Assembly: GCF_003610235.1 (NCBI RefSeq)
Contig: NZ_RAPR01000001.1
Span: 5,208,001 to 5,272,000, forward strand
Length of the DNA: 64,000 bases
Source of the DNA: Catellatospora citrea
GTDB lineage: Bacteria > Actinomycetota > Actinomycetes > Mycobacteriales > Micromonosporaceae
Direction of reading: 5' to 3'
A program made the position numbers and the translations under genes. The notes under the pieces were generated by a model. It was given only the letters and a program-made list of their open reading frames with translations. It was not told the DNA's origin and did not search any database. This document shows, piece by piece, positions 25,981 through 34,427 of this stretch. The number at the start of each line of letters is the position of its first letter. Position 1 is the first letter of the stretch.

Positions 25981-26148
25981 TTAACGCCTTTCGACGAAGT
26001 TCGCTGGTGAGGGCCGGCGGGTTGCGGGGTGCCGTGGGCCCGGGACGGCAGCCGATTGTTCACTAAGCGTAGCTAACCAATCACTTTGCGTATCTCTGCT
26101 GCGTTGATGAAGAGGGCTTTGACCCGCATCAACCAGACAGGGGACACC

Positions 26149-28299
26149 GTGTCACGTAGACATCTTCTTTCCGCCGGCGCAGTGCTGGCCATGACCAGCG
26201 CATTCGCGATCGGCGCCACGCCGGGTTCGGCATCGGCTGCTCCCGGCCCGTCGGGCCGACTCAAGGCGACCTCGTCCGCCAAGGCCGCACCCGGGCAAGG
26301 CTCCGGCACCGCCACGCGTGCCGAGGTTCCGCTGCCCGTCGACCTGCGCATCACCAAGGAGGCCACGCCGGATCCCGTGTACGCCGGGCAGGAACTGACC
26401 TACACGATCTTCGTCACCAACGAGGGCCTGACCACGGCGACCGGCGTGACGGTGACCGACACGCTGCCGGCGGGCGTGCAGCTGCTGTCCTCGACACCGG
26501 CGTGCACCGGCACGACCGTTCTCACCTGTCCCGTGGGGCCGATGGGGGTCCTGCTGCCGGGGCAGACCGTCCCGCTGGTGATCCAGGTCGGCCTTCCGGC
26601 CGACTTCCAGCCCAGGTCCATCACCAACGAGGCCACCGTGGCGGCGGCCGAACGCGACATCGATCCGGGCGACAACACCGCCACCGCGATCACCGTGGTC
26701 AAGCGGCTGGCCGATCTGGCCGTGACCAAGGTGTGCAAGCCCGACGTGCCCGCCCCGGCAGGCACCCAGGGCTTCTGCGACATCTACGTCGACAACCTCG
26801 GCCCGTCCGAGGCGGTCGCGGTCGAGTTGACGGACGTGCTCACCTCGGCGGCACCGTTCCAGCTGGTGGGCGTGCGGCTGCTCGCGCCCGACACCTGCCT
26901 GCCGACGAGCTCGGGCCCGGTCACCAGGCTCGTGATCGAGTGTGACCTGGGCACGATCCCGGCCGGCGACCGGAAGGTCGTCCGGGTCACCGTGTCCGCC
27001 GACGACGTCTCCCAGGTCAACGACGTGGCCACGGTGCAGAGCCTGACCAAGGACCCGGACGGCTCCAACAACAAGGCGACCGGCCGGCTCGACTTCGTCG
27101 GCTCCGCCGACCTGAGCCTGGACAAGACCGGTCCGGCCCGGGTCCTGGCCGGCACCCAGCTGACGTACGAGATCAAGGTGACGAACGGCGGCCCGTCCAC
27201 CGCGAACGACGTGAGCGTGCGCGACACGCTGCCCGCCGGGGTGAGCTTCGTTTCGGCGACGTCCACGTCGGGGACCTGCACCAACGGCCAGCCGACCGCC
27301 CGTGATCTGGTGTGCGGCCTGGGTGATCTGCCCAAGGGCGGGACCGCGACGGTCACCGTCGTCGGACTGGTGGCGTCGGACGTGGTGCCCGGCACGCGCC
27401 TGTTCAACGAGGCAGTGGTGTCCAGCGCGACCGCCGACAAGGACAACAACGACGTGCGTGACAGCGTCCCCACCGACGTCACCGCGTCGGCAGACCTGTC
27501 GGTGACGAAGACGGACTCGCCGGCGTCGGTGCTCGCGGGCAACAAGCTGACCTACACCCTGACCGCCGCGAACGCCGGGCCCTCGGACGCGCAGGTGACC
27601 GTCCTGACCGACACCCTGCCGGCGGGCACCTCCTACGTGAGCGGCGTCGACGGCAACGACGCCACGGTCTGCACCTTCGTGCAGCCGAACCAGGTGATCT
27701 GTGCGCTGGGTGTGCTCCAGCCCGGCCAGACCAAGAAGGTCTACCTGACGGTGCTGGTGGCGCCGTCGGTCGCCACGGGAACCACGCTCACGAACACGGT
27801 GAAGATCTCCTCGGCCACGCCCGATCCGACTCCGGGCAACGACACCGCCACGGAGACGACGCAGGTGACGACGTCGGCGGAGCTGTGGATCGACAAGACG
27901 GGCACGGTGACGTCGAAGGACAAGCGGACGGCGACCTTCATCCTGACCGTGCACAACGACAAGGGCTGCGAGACCGACACGGTGTCGACGCCGCAGCCGA
28001 ACTGCGGCGAGGGCGGCCCGTCGGACGCGCAGAACCTCGTGGTGGTGGACCAGCTGCCGCTGAAGTCCAAGGAGGTCGAGGTCGAGTACGTGTCGCCGCA
28101 GTGCTCCTACGCCAAGGAGACCCACACGGTGACCTGCACCGCGACGACCCTGCCGGCCGGCGCGAAGGCCGCGTTCGAGATCCGGGTGAAGTTCAAGGAC
28201 GACTGCAAGATCGAGAACACCGCGACGGTGAAGAGCTCGACGCCGGACCCCGTTCTCACCAACAACACGAACACGATCAAACTGGCCGTGAAGAAGTAG
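26149..28299 (+). CDS. Secreted multi-domain DUF11 (Ig-like) repeat surface protein
   Basis: A 716-residue exported protein. The GTG start gives a twin-arginine-like signal (SRRHLLSAGAVLAM, cleavage near SASA), with GGGGA just upstream; ATG 26107 would lengthen it by 14 residues. Five tandem domains of about 115-125 residues follow, each with a strand like LTYTIFVTNEG and the hallmark VTDTLPAGV, ending in NEATV...DNTATA. These are DUF11/CARDB-like beta-sandwich modules of cell-surface and S-layer-type proteins. The last domain is degenerate and Cys-containing. There is no LPXTG anchor or C-terminal helix, so it is either released or held non-covalently. It converges on the beta-helix membrane protein. 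Confidence 0.88.
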   Translation: MSRRHLLSAGAVLAMTSAFAIGATPGSASAAPGPSGRLKATSSAKAAPGQGSGTATRAEVPLPVDLRITKEATPDPVYAGQELTYTIFVTNEGLTTATGVTVTDTLPAGVQLLSSTPACTGTTVLTCPVGPMGVLLPGQTVPLVIQVGLPADFQPRSITNEATVAAAERDIDPGDNTATAITVVKRLADLAVTKVCKPDVPAPAGTQGFCDIYVDNLGPSEAVAVELTDVLTSAAPFQLVGVRLLAPDTCLPTSSGPVTRLVIECDLGTIPAGDRKVVRVTVSADDVSQVNDVATVQSLTKDPDGSNNKATGRLDFVGSADLSLDKTGPARVLAGTQLTYEIKVTNGGPSTANDVSVRDTLPAGVSFVSATSTSGTCTNGQPTARDLVCGLGDLPKGGTATVTVVGLVASDVVPGTRLFNEAVVSSATADKDNNDVRDSVPTDVTASADLSVTKTDSPASVLAGNKLTYTLTAANAGPSDAQVTVLTDTLPAGTSYVSGVDGNDATVCTFVQPNQVICALGVLQPGQTKKVYLTVLVAPSVATGTTLTNTVKISSATPDPTPGNDTATETTQVTTSAELWIDKTGTVTSKDKRTATFILTVHNDKGCETDTVSTPQPNCGEGGPSDAQNLVVVDQLPLKSKEVEVEYVSPQCSYAKETHTVTCTATTLPAGAKAAFEIRVKFKDDCKIENTATVKSSTPDPVLTNNTNTIKLAVKK

Positions 28300-28309
28300 T
28301 GCAAAAGTC

Positions 28310-28357
28310 GATCTAGATGAGTTGTGGTCGTTCAGGCGACCACAACTCATCTAGATC
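28310..28357. terminator. Perfect 21-bp hairpin between convergent surface-protein genes
   Basis: The 21-nt arm starting GATCTAGATGAGTTG (28310-28330) is repeated as an exact reverse complement at 28337-28357 with a 6-nt loop. It lies 10 nt after the DUF11 gene and 18 nt before the stop of the beta-helix gene. The arm is AT-richer than the surroundings. Confidence 0.85.
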
Positions 28358-28375
28358 CGTTGAGGCGGCCGCCGA

Positions 28376-30436
28376 TCAGGCGGTGACAGGTTCGGGCCGG
28401 GGCTCCGGGGCGGTGGGCGCCGCCGCGGGAGCGCGTACGGCGACCAGGACCGCGCCGAGCGCCCACGGGATCCAGACGACCTCGGTCAGCACCCGCAGCA
28501 GGGCGGGGGAGACCGGCAGGTACGGGATCATGATGAGTCCGTGGTCGACCGCGCCGAGCAGCGCGAAGACGGCGACGATCAGGGTGGCCGCCCCCAATCC
28601 GCGGGCATGCGTGCCGCGCAGGGCCAGGCCCAGCAGGGCGAAGCCCGCGCCGTACAGGGCGAGGCCGATCGGGTGCAGCACGCTGCCCGTCTCGATGGTG
28701 CCGAAGACGCCGACGCTCAGGCCGCCGACCGCCAGCAGCAGTCCGAGCAGCGCCCGCTTCGAGGCGCGCAGCCGGCGGTAGTACAGCCCGATCGCCAGCA
28801 ACCCGAGCAGGACCGCGCCGCCGAGGGCCCACTTGACCTCGATGCGCGCCAGGCCCGACGCGGCGTACTCGCCGTACCAGTCGCAGTCCGAGGGCAGGTG
28901 CTGCCGGCCGCCGTCGTAGCCGGCGCAGGCGTACATCTTCAGGGTGCCGGCGGGCTCGCCGAGGTAGCGGTGCGAGCCGATGGCGGGCAGGTCGTCGTCG
29001 CCGCAGCCGGGCACGGTACGGATGTTCGTGTCGGACATGTCCGTCCAGCAGCTGCCGACACCCTGCCCGTCCCACCAGAAGTTCAGCCCGTTGGGCTTGG
29101 CCTCGCCCTGCTCGCTGACCCCCATGACATTGTCGAGGTAGCGGTTGTGGTGCGAGGTGTCGAACTGCTGCGCGAACCCGGTGTCGTTGCGTACGAAGCC
29201 CGGCACGAAGCTGGTCACGAACCCGGAGTACCTGTTGCCGTAGATGTGGTTGCCGCGCCAGATGTTGTAGTTGCCGCCCGGGTTGACCACGCCCGCGCCG
29301 ACCGGCAGGCCGACCGCCGGGCACACCACACCCTGCTCGTATCCGCGCTGCTCGAAGGGCTTCTTGCAGGTGCCGTCGACGATGTGCCGGTAGTAGTCGG
29401 TGTTGTTGTTCGCGATGACGTTGTTCTCGAACTTCGAGTGGTTCTGCGGCATGCCCGGGTGGTCGGGGAAGGCGCTGTCGGTGGCGATGCCCGCGGTGTT
29501 CTCGGTGAACACGCTGTCGTGCACCCAGACCGAGTCGCCGGCGGTGCCGGAGTAGCCCAGCGTGTTGTGATGGCCGTAGCAGCGCTGGATCTCGACGGCG
29601 TAGCGCGGGACGTCGTGGCCCCGGTCCTTGTTGATGTTCGAGGCGGCGCCGGGGTAGAAGGCGGAGTCGCCGTTGCCGTAGCCCTCGCAGTCGGTGTACA
29701 GGCCGTGGTCGACGGCGAAGGTGAGGAAGGCGTACTCGTCGTTCCAGCGGCCCATGGTCCGGTCGACCACGAAGCCGTCGGTCTCCATGATGTAGAAGGC
29801 GTTGAACTGCGCCCGCTGCGCGGACATGTTGCGGAAGTACACGCCGTCGGCGTTGTCGGCCCGGATCGCGTTGAGCTTCTTGTACTGCGCGTCGACCAGC
29901 ACGTCGGCCGGGTTCGCGCCGGTGCCCTCGAGCTGGAGGTTCTTCTTTCCCAGGATGGCCACGAGGTTGGCCAGGTGCGGGCAGGCGAGCTGCTGGTCCC
30001 AGGTGAGCACCGGGTAGCCGTAGATCCGGCCGCGCACCGCGCCGTTCTCCATGGCCGCGCACTGGGGGCTGGCCGGGGCGATGCTCGGCTCCTCCAGGTA
30101 TACGCCCGGCAAGATCTTGATGTTGGTGCCGGGCAGGTGGGCGGCGTCCACGGCCTGCTGGATGTGGCGGTACCCGTCTTGCTGGCACTGCGTCCACAGC
30201 TGCTCGTTCGCGGCCTTGAGGTCGGCCGGGAAGGCGGCGATGCGGGTGGCGAAGTCGGCCGGGTCGGTCTTGCAGACCAGCAGCGTGGGCCCGGTGGTGC
30301 GGTAGACCGGGACGCTGCCGGTGCCGTCCAGCTCGCGGGTGGGCCGCTCCTCGTGGGCGGAGGCCGCGGCGGCCGGGCCGAGTGTCGCCATCGCCACCAC
30401 GGCGACGATGCCGAGCAGACGTGTGTATGCCTTCAT
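28376..30436 (-). CDS. Secreted parallel beta-helix protein with C-terminal membrane domain
   Basis: A 686-residue protein with a signal peptide (MKAYTRLLGIVAVVAM, cleavage near ASAHEE), an extracellular right-handed beta-helix of about 470 residues, and about five C-terminal membrane helices (from residue 525). Helix rungs show as repeated Asn-rich strands: FENNVIANNNTDYY, NYNIWRGNHIYGNRYSGF, NRYLDNVMGVS. Beta-helix folds of this kind bind or cleave polysaccharides (pectate lyase and similar), but no catalytic triad can be assigned. The tail RPEPVTA is cytoplasmic or external depending on helix count. TAGGCT lies 8 nt before ATG 30436, a leaderless layout. It is divergent from the glycoside operon and shares an 18-bp element with it. 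Confidence 0.82.
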   Translation of the reverse strand: MKAYTRLLGIVAVVAMATLGPAAAASAHEERPTRELDGTGSVPVYRTTGPTLLVCKTDPADFATRIAAFPADLKAANEQLWTQCQQDGYRHIQQAVDAAHLPGTNIKILPGVYLEEPSIAPASPQCAAMENGAVRGRIYGYPVLTWDQQLACPHLANLVAILGKKNLQLEGTGANPADVLVDAQYKKLNAIRADNADGVYFRNMSAQRAQFNAFYIMETDGFVVDRTMGRWNDEYAFLTFAVDHGLYTDCEGYGNGDSAFYPGAASNINKDRGHDVPRYAVEIQRCYGHHNTLGYSGTAGDSVWVHDSVFTENTAGIATDSAFPDHPGMPQNHSKFENNVIANNNTDYYRHIVDGTCKKPFEQRGYEQGVVCPAVGLPVGAGVVNPGGNYNIWRGNHIYGNRYSGFVTSFVPGFVRNDTGFAQQFDTSHHNRYLDNVMGVSEQGEAKPNGLNFWWDGQGVGSCWTDMSDTNIRTVPGCGDDDLPAIGSHRYLGEPAGTLKMYACAGYDGGRQHLPSDCDWYGEYAASGLARIEVKWALGGAVLLGLLAIGLYYRRLRASKRALLGLLLAVGGLSVGVFGTIETGSVLHPIGLALYGAGFALLGLALRGTHARGLGAATLIVAVFALLGAVDHGLIMIPYLPVSPALLRVLTEVVWIPWALGAVLVAVRAPAAAPTAPEPRPEPVTA

Positions 30437-30444
30437 GGCGGCGG

Positions 30445-30549
30445 AGCCTAGAGAAGGTTTCATGTTCACGCCAGACCCGGCGGCGTGACACGCTGCGTTC
30501 ATCTGTCCGGGTGGCGAGCCTGGTGCAAACATGAAAAGTTCTCTAAACT
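30445..30549. promoter_or_regulatory. Divergent promoters with a shared 18-bp operator-like element
   Basis: AACATGAAA-NN-TTCTCTA occurs at 30528-30545 on the plus strand (NN = AG) and at 30449-30466 on the minus strand (NN = CC). Each overlaps the -10 of its own gene: TAAACT at 30544-30549 for the MFS gene and TAGGCT at 30445-30450 (minus) for the beta-helix gene. Each has a GAA-N3-TTC dyad at its core. A common regulator acting on both genes is the simplest reading. Confidence 0.75.
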
Positions 30550-30589
30550 CCGCGCGACGGGAATCACACCTGGCCTTGAGGGACCCCCC

Positions 30590-31879
30590 ATGACCGAACC
30601 GGCCACGCTCGCTACGGCTGACCCCGCAACGCCCCCGCCCGCTCCGTTCGCCGAGCCGGAACGGCCGATCACCGGCCGCTGGATCAGCCTGTTCGCGCTG
30701 GCCTGGCTGGGCATCTGGATGGCGCAGCTGACCCCGGTGCAGCTGCTGCTGCCGATCCAGGTCGAAGCGCAGCTCAAGGCTGCGGACTGGGTCGACAACG
30801 TGGTCGCCTTCGGTGTCGTGTCCGGCATCGCCGGCGCGTTCGCACTGATCGCGTACCCGCTGACCGGCGCGCTCTCGGACCGCACGGTGTCCCGGTTCGG
30901 CCGCCGGCGGCCCTGGATCGCCTTCGGCACGCTGCTGTTCGCCGCCTCGCTGGTGGTGCTCGGCCTGCAGGACGACATCGTCGGCATCGGCGTGTGGTGG
31001 ACGCTGACCCTGGTCGGCTTCTGCGTGCTCACCGCGGCGCTCACCGCCACCATCTCCGACCAGGTCCCGGTGGGCCAGCGCGGGTACGTCTCCGGCTGGA
31101 TCTCCGCGCCGCAGGCGATCGGCACCATCCTCGGCATCGTGCTGGTCACCGCGCTGGCGCTGAGCCAGGTCATCGGCTACTCCCTGATGGCCGGGCTGCT
31201 CGTGCTGCTGGTGCTGCCGTTCCTGCTCGGCGCGCCCGACCAGGTGCTGCCGCGCGCGGCCCGGTCGCCGTTCAGCTTGCGCGACCTGGCCGCGGGCTTC
31301 TGGATCAGCCCGCGCCGCTTCCCCGACTTCGGCTGGACGCTGCTCAGCCGCATCCTGGTCAACGTCGGCAACGCGCTGGGCACCACCTTGCTGCTCTACT
31401 TCCTGATGTACCACGTCAAGGTCGAGAAGGCCGAGGACGCGCTGCTCGTCCTCACGCTGATCTACATGTTCTTCGTGGTGCTGGCCGCGCTGTTCCTCGG
31501 CCGGCTGTCCGACCGCATCGGACGGCGCAAGGTCTTCGTTCTCGTCTCGTCGGGGTTGCAGGGCGTCGCGGCGCTGCTGCTGGCGTTCTTCCCGAACCTG
31601 ACCGTGGCCACCGTCGGCGCGGGCCTGCTGGGCCTGGGCTACGGCTGCTTCCTGTCGGTGGACCAGGCACTGGCCACCCAGGTGCTGCCGGACCCGGCGG
31701 CGCGCGGCAAGGACCTCGGCATCATGAACATCGCCACCGCGGTGCCGCAGGCGGTGGCCCCGCTGCTCGGCGCGTTCGTCGTCGCGGAGCTGGGCGGCTT
31801 CGGCCCGCTGTATGTGGCGTCCGGTGTGATCTCGGTGCTCGGCGCGCTCGCCGTGCTGCCGGTGAAGGGAGTGCGCTGA
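30590..31879 (+). CDS. MFS / sugar-cation symporter-type transporter
   Basis: A 429-residue protein with 12 predicted helices, first gene of a four-gene operon. Loop 2-3 carries GALSDRTVSRFGRRRPWIAFG and its second-half repeat FLGRLSDRIGRRKVFVL, the classic MFS A-motif pair; the RRRPWI form is typical of the sucrose/glycoside symporters (SLC45/GPH-like). Downstream genes encode a beta-glucosidase and an aldonolactone oxidase-like enzyme, so import of a glycoside or sugar acid is likely. GAGGGA precedes ATG 30590. Its TGA overlaps the next ATG (TGATG), so translation is coupled. Confidence 0.88.
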   Translation: MTEPATLATADPATPPPAPFAEPERPITGRWISLFALAWLGIWMAQLTPVQLLLPIQVEAQLKAADWVDNVVAFGVVSGIAGAFALIAYPLTGALSDRTVSRFGRRRPWIAFGTLLFAASLVVLGLQDDIVGIGVWWTLTLVGFCVLTAALTATISDQVPVGQRGYVSGWISAPQAIGTILGIVLVTALALSQVIGYSLMAGLLVLLVLPFLLGAPDQVLPRAARSPFSLRDLAAGFWISPRRFPDFGWTLLSRILVNVGNALGTTLLLYFLMYHVKVEKAEDALLVLTLIYMFFVVLAALFLGRLSDRIGRRKVFVLVSSGLQGVAALLLAFFPNLTVATVGAGLLGLGYGCFLSVDQALATQVLPDPAARGKDLGIMNIATAVPQAVAPLLGAFVVAELGGFGPLYVASGVISVLGALAVLPVKGVR

Positions 31880-33120
31880 TGACTCTGGCGCTGCAGGTGT
31901 CGCCGCCGACCACGGCCCGGCCGTGGGAGGACGTCGACGCGTACTGGTCGGCCATGAACACGGCGACCGCGGCGCTGGATCCGGTGTTCGGCGCGGTGAA
32001 CCTGGCCGCGCTGTCGTACAACGCGCACGACCTGGCCCGCCGCGCGAACGGTGTGCCGATCCGCATCGCCAGCAAGTCGGTGCGCTGCCGCGGGGTGCTC
32101 GACGCGGTGCTGGCGCTGCCCGGTTACCACGGCGTGCTGGCGTACACCCTGGCCGAGGCGCTGTGGCTGGCCGAGACGATCGACGACGTGGTCGTCGGTT
32201 ACCCCAGCGCCGACCGGGCGGCCATCGCGCGGCTGGCCGCCTCGCCCGAGCTGGCCCGCCGGGTCACCATCATGGTCGACTCCGTGGACCACCTGGACCT
32301 GGTGGACGCCGTCGTCGCGCCGAATGCGCGGGCGGAGATCCGGGTCGCCGTCGAGCTGGACTCGTCGTTCAAGTCGCGGCTGCTCGGCCACATCGGGGTC
32401 TGGCGCTCGCCGGTGCACGGGCCCGAGCAGGCCCGCGCGCTGGCCGAGGCGATCGTCGCCCGGCGCGGCTTCCGGCTGGTCGGCATGATGGGGTACGAAG
32501 CCCAGGTCGCCGGCCTGGGCAACGCCCCGAAGGGCAGCCCGGTGCGGGGCGCGCTGGTGCGCGCGTTGCAGCGCTCGTCCATGGCCGAGCTGCTGGAACG
32601 GCGCGGCGCGGCCGTCGCGGCGGTGTCCGCGCTGGCCCCGCTGGAGTTCGTCAACGGCGGCGGCACCGGCAGCCTGGAGGTCACCGGCGCGGACGCCTCG
32701 GTGACCGAGGTGGCGGCCGGTTCGGGGCTGTTCGGGCCGCACCTGTTCGACAATTACGCCCACTTCACCCCCGCGCCTGCGGCCGCGTTCGCGCTGCCGG
32801 TGGTGCGCCGCCCCGCCCCGGACCGGGTCACCCTGCTCGGCGGCGGCTGGATCGCGTCCGGCCCGCCGGGCGTGGACCGGCTCCCGCAGATCGTCTGGCC
32901 GGCCGGGCTGAAGATGGTGCCCCGCGAGATGGCCGGCGAGGTGCAGACCCCGGTGACGGGGGAGCCCGCGACCCGGCTGCGTCTGGGCGACCGCGTCTGG
33001 CTGCGGCACACCAAGGCGGGCGAGCTGTCCGAGCACGTCAACGAGCTTCACCTGATCGACGGAAACGCGGTGGCCGGGGCCCTGCCCACGTACCGTGGCG
33101 AAGGAAAGGCATTCCTGTGA
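31879..33120 (+). CDS. D-threonine aldolase / alanine racemase N-terminal domain PLP enzyme
   Basis: A 413-residue fold-type III PLP enzyme annotated in relatives as amino acid deaminase/aldolase. The PLP lysine is in IRIASKSVRC (about residue 60). The barrel continues with RAEIRVAVELDSSF and LEFVNGGGTGSLEVTG, which binds the phosphate. A C-terminal beta domain carries LRHTKAGELSEHVNELHL, where His/Asp metal ligands of D-threonine aldolases lie. Substrate is unknown; cleavage or dehydration of a D-3-hydroxyamino acid is the family reaction. It is coupled on both sides: TGATG with the transporter and GTGA with the flavoprotein gene. Confidence 0.82.
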   Translation: MTLALQVSPPTTARPWEDVDAYWSAMNTATAALDPVFGAVNLAALSYNAHDLARRANGVPIRIASKSVRCRGVLDAVLALPGYHGVLAYTLAEALWLAETIDDVVVGYPSADRAAIARLAASPELARRVTIMVDSVDHLDLVDAVVAPNARAEIRVAVELDSSFKSRLLGHIGVWRSPVHGPEQARALAEAIVARRGFRLVGMMGYEAQVAGLGNAPKGSPVRGALVRALQRSSMAELLERRGAAVAAVSALAPLEFVNGGGTGSLEVTGADASVTEVAAGSGLFGPHLFDNYAHFTPAPAAAFALPVVRRPAPDRVTLLGGGWIASGPPGVDRLPQIVWPAGLKMVPREMAGEVQTPVTGEPATRLRLGDRVWLRHTKAGELSEHVNELHLIDGNAVAGALPTYRGEGKAFL

Positions 33121-34427
33121 GCAGCAGCACCGTGTGGCGGAACTGGAGCCGGATCGAGAGCGTGACTCCGGCGCGGGTGGCGTATCCGAGCAGCCCCGAC
33201 GAGGTGGTGCAGGCGATCGCCGCCGCGCGCGCCGATGGGCTGCGGGTCAAGCCGATCGGCGCGGGCCACAGCTTCACCGGCATCGCCGTCGCCCCGGGCG
33301 TGCAGCTCGACCTGCGCAACCTGCAGGGCGTGCTGGCCGTCGACGAGCAGCGCCACCGGGTGAAGCTCGCCGCGGGCACGCACCTCTACCGCCTGCCCGA
33401 GCTGCTGAAGCCGTACGGCCTGGCGCTGCAGAACATGGGCGACATCGACGCGCAGACCATCGCGGGCGCGACCTCGACCGGCACGCACGGAACCGGGCAC
33501 GCGTTCGGCGGCCTGGCCACGCAGATCGTCGCGCTGACCCTGGCCACCGCCGACGGTCGGGTGCTGGAGATCTCCGAGAACAGCAACCCGGAACTGCTCG
33601 ACGCGGCCCGCCTGGGGCTGGGCGCGCTCGGGGTGCTGCTCGACATCACCGTGCAGTGCGTGCCCGCGTTCCAGCTCCAGGCGATCGAGAAGCCGGAGCC
33701 GCTGGCCGAGGTGCTGGCGCAGTGGGAGCAGCGGGCGCTGGGCGCGGACCACTTCGAGTTCTACTGGTTCCCGCACACGCAGACCGCGCTCACCAAGACC
33801 AACACCCGGCTGCCGATGGACGCCCCGCGCAAGCCGCTGGGCGGCTTCCAGCGCTGGATGGACGACGACTTCATGTCGAACACCGTCTTCAATTGGGTGT
33901 GCCACGTCGGCAAGGCCGCGCCCGCGCTGACCCCGCCGATCAACCGGCTGGCCCAGCGGCTCACCAACAACCGGGAGTTCACCGACGTGTCGACGTCGGT
34001 CTTCACCACCAAGCGCGAGGTGCGCTTCCGGGAGATGGAGTACGCCCTGCCGCGCGAGGAGGTGCCCGACGTGCTGCGCGCGCTGGACCGCCTGATCACG
34101 CAGAACGGCTGGCGCATCTCGTTCCCGGTCGAGGTGCGGGTCGCCGCGCCGGACGACATCTGGCTGTCCACCGCGCACGGGCGCGAGAGCGGGTACGTGG
34201 CGATCCACCGGTTCTTCAAGGAGGACCCGCACACCTACTTCCGCCTCGCCGAGCAGATCTTCCGCGCGCACGGCGGCCGTCCGCACTGGGGCAAGATGCA
34301 CTACCAGGATGCGAGCACGCTCGCGCCGACGTACCCCCGGTTCGGCGACTTCCTCGCGGTGCGCGACAAGCTCGACCCCGAGCGCGTCTTCGCCAACGAC
34401 TACCTGGACCGGGTGCTGGGCGCGTGA
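33117..34427 (+). CDS. FAD-linked aldonolactone/alditol oxidase-like protein (gulonolactone dehydrogenase type)
   Basis: A 436-residue VAO-family flavoprotein. PIGAGHSFTGIA (about 47-58) contains the His that links covalently to FAD in this family. GATSTGTHGTGHAFGGLATQ (about 119-138) is the FAD pyrophosphate loop. The C-terminal RPHWGKMHYQDA carries the HWGK/HWAK motif of the aldonolactone oxidoreductase group that includes D-arabinono-1,4-lactone oxidase, Rv1771 L-gulonolactone dehydrogenase and alditol oxidase. In this operon it probably oxidises a sugar lactone or polyol released by the glucosidase. GTG 33117 overlaps the previous stop; AAGGAAAGG is the ribosome site. Confidence 0.87.
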   Translation: MSSSTVWRNWSRIESVTPARVAYPSSPDEVVQAIAAARADGLRVKPIGAGHSFTGIAVAPGVQLDLRNLQGVLAVDEQRHRVKLAAGTHLYRLPELLKPYGLALQNMGDIDAQTIAGATSTGTHGTGHAFGGLATQIVALTLATADGRVLEISENSNPELLDAARLGLGALGVLLDITVQCVPAFQLQAIEKPEPLAEVLAQWEQRALGADHFEFYWFPHTQTALTKTNTRLPMDAPRKPLGGFQRWMDDDFMSNTVFNWVCHVGKAAPALTPPINRLAQRLTNNREFTDVSTSVFTTKREVRFREMEYALPREEVPDVLRALDRLITQNGWRISFPVEVRVAAPDDIWLSTAHGRESGYVAIHRFFKEDPHTYFRLAEQIFRAHGGRPHWGKMHYQDASTLAPTYPRFGDFLAVRDKLDPERVFANDYLDRVLGA

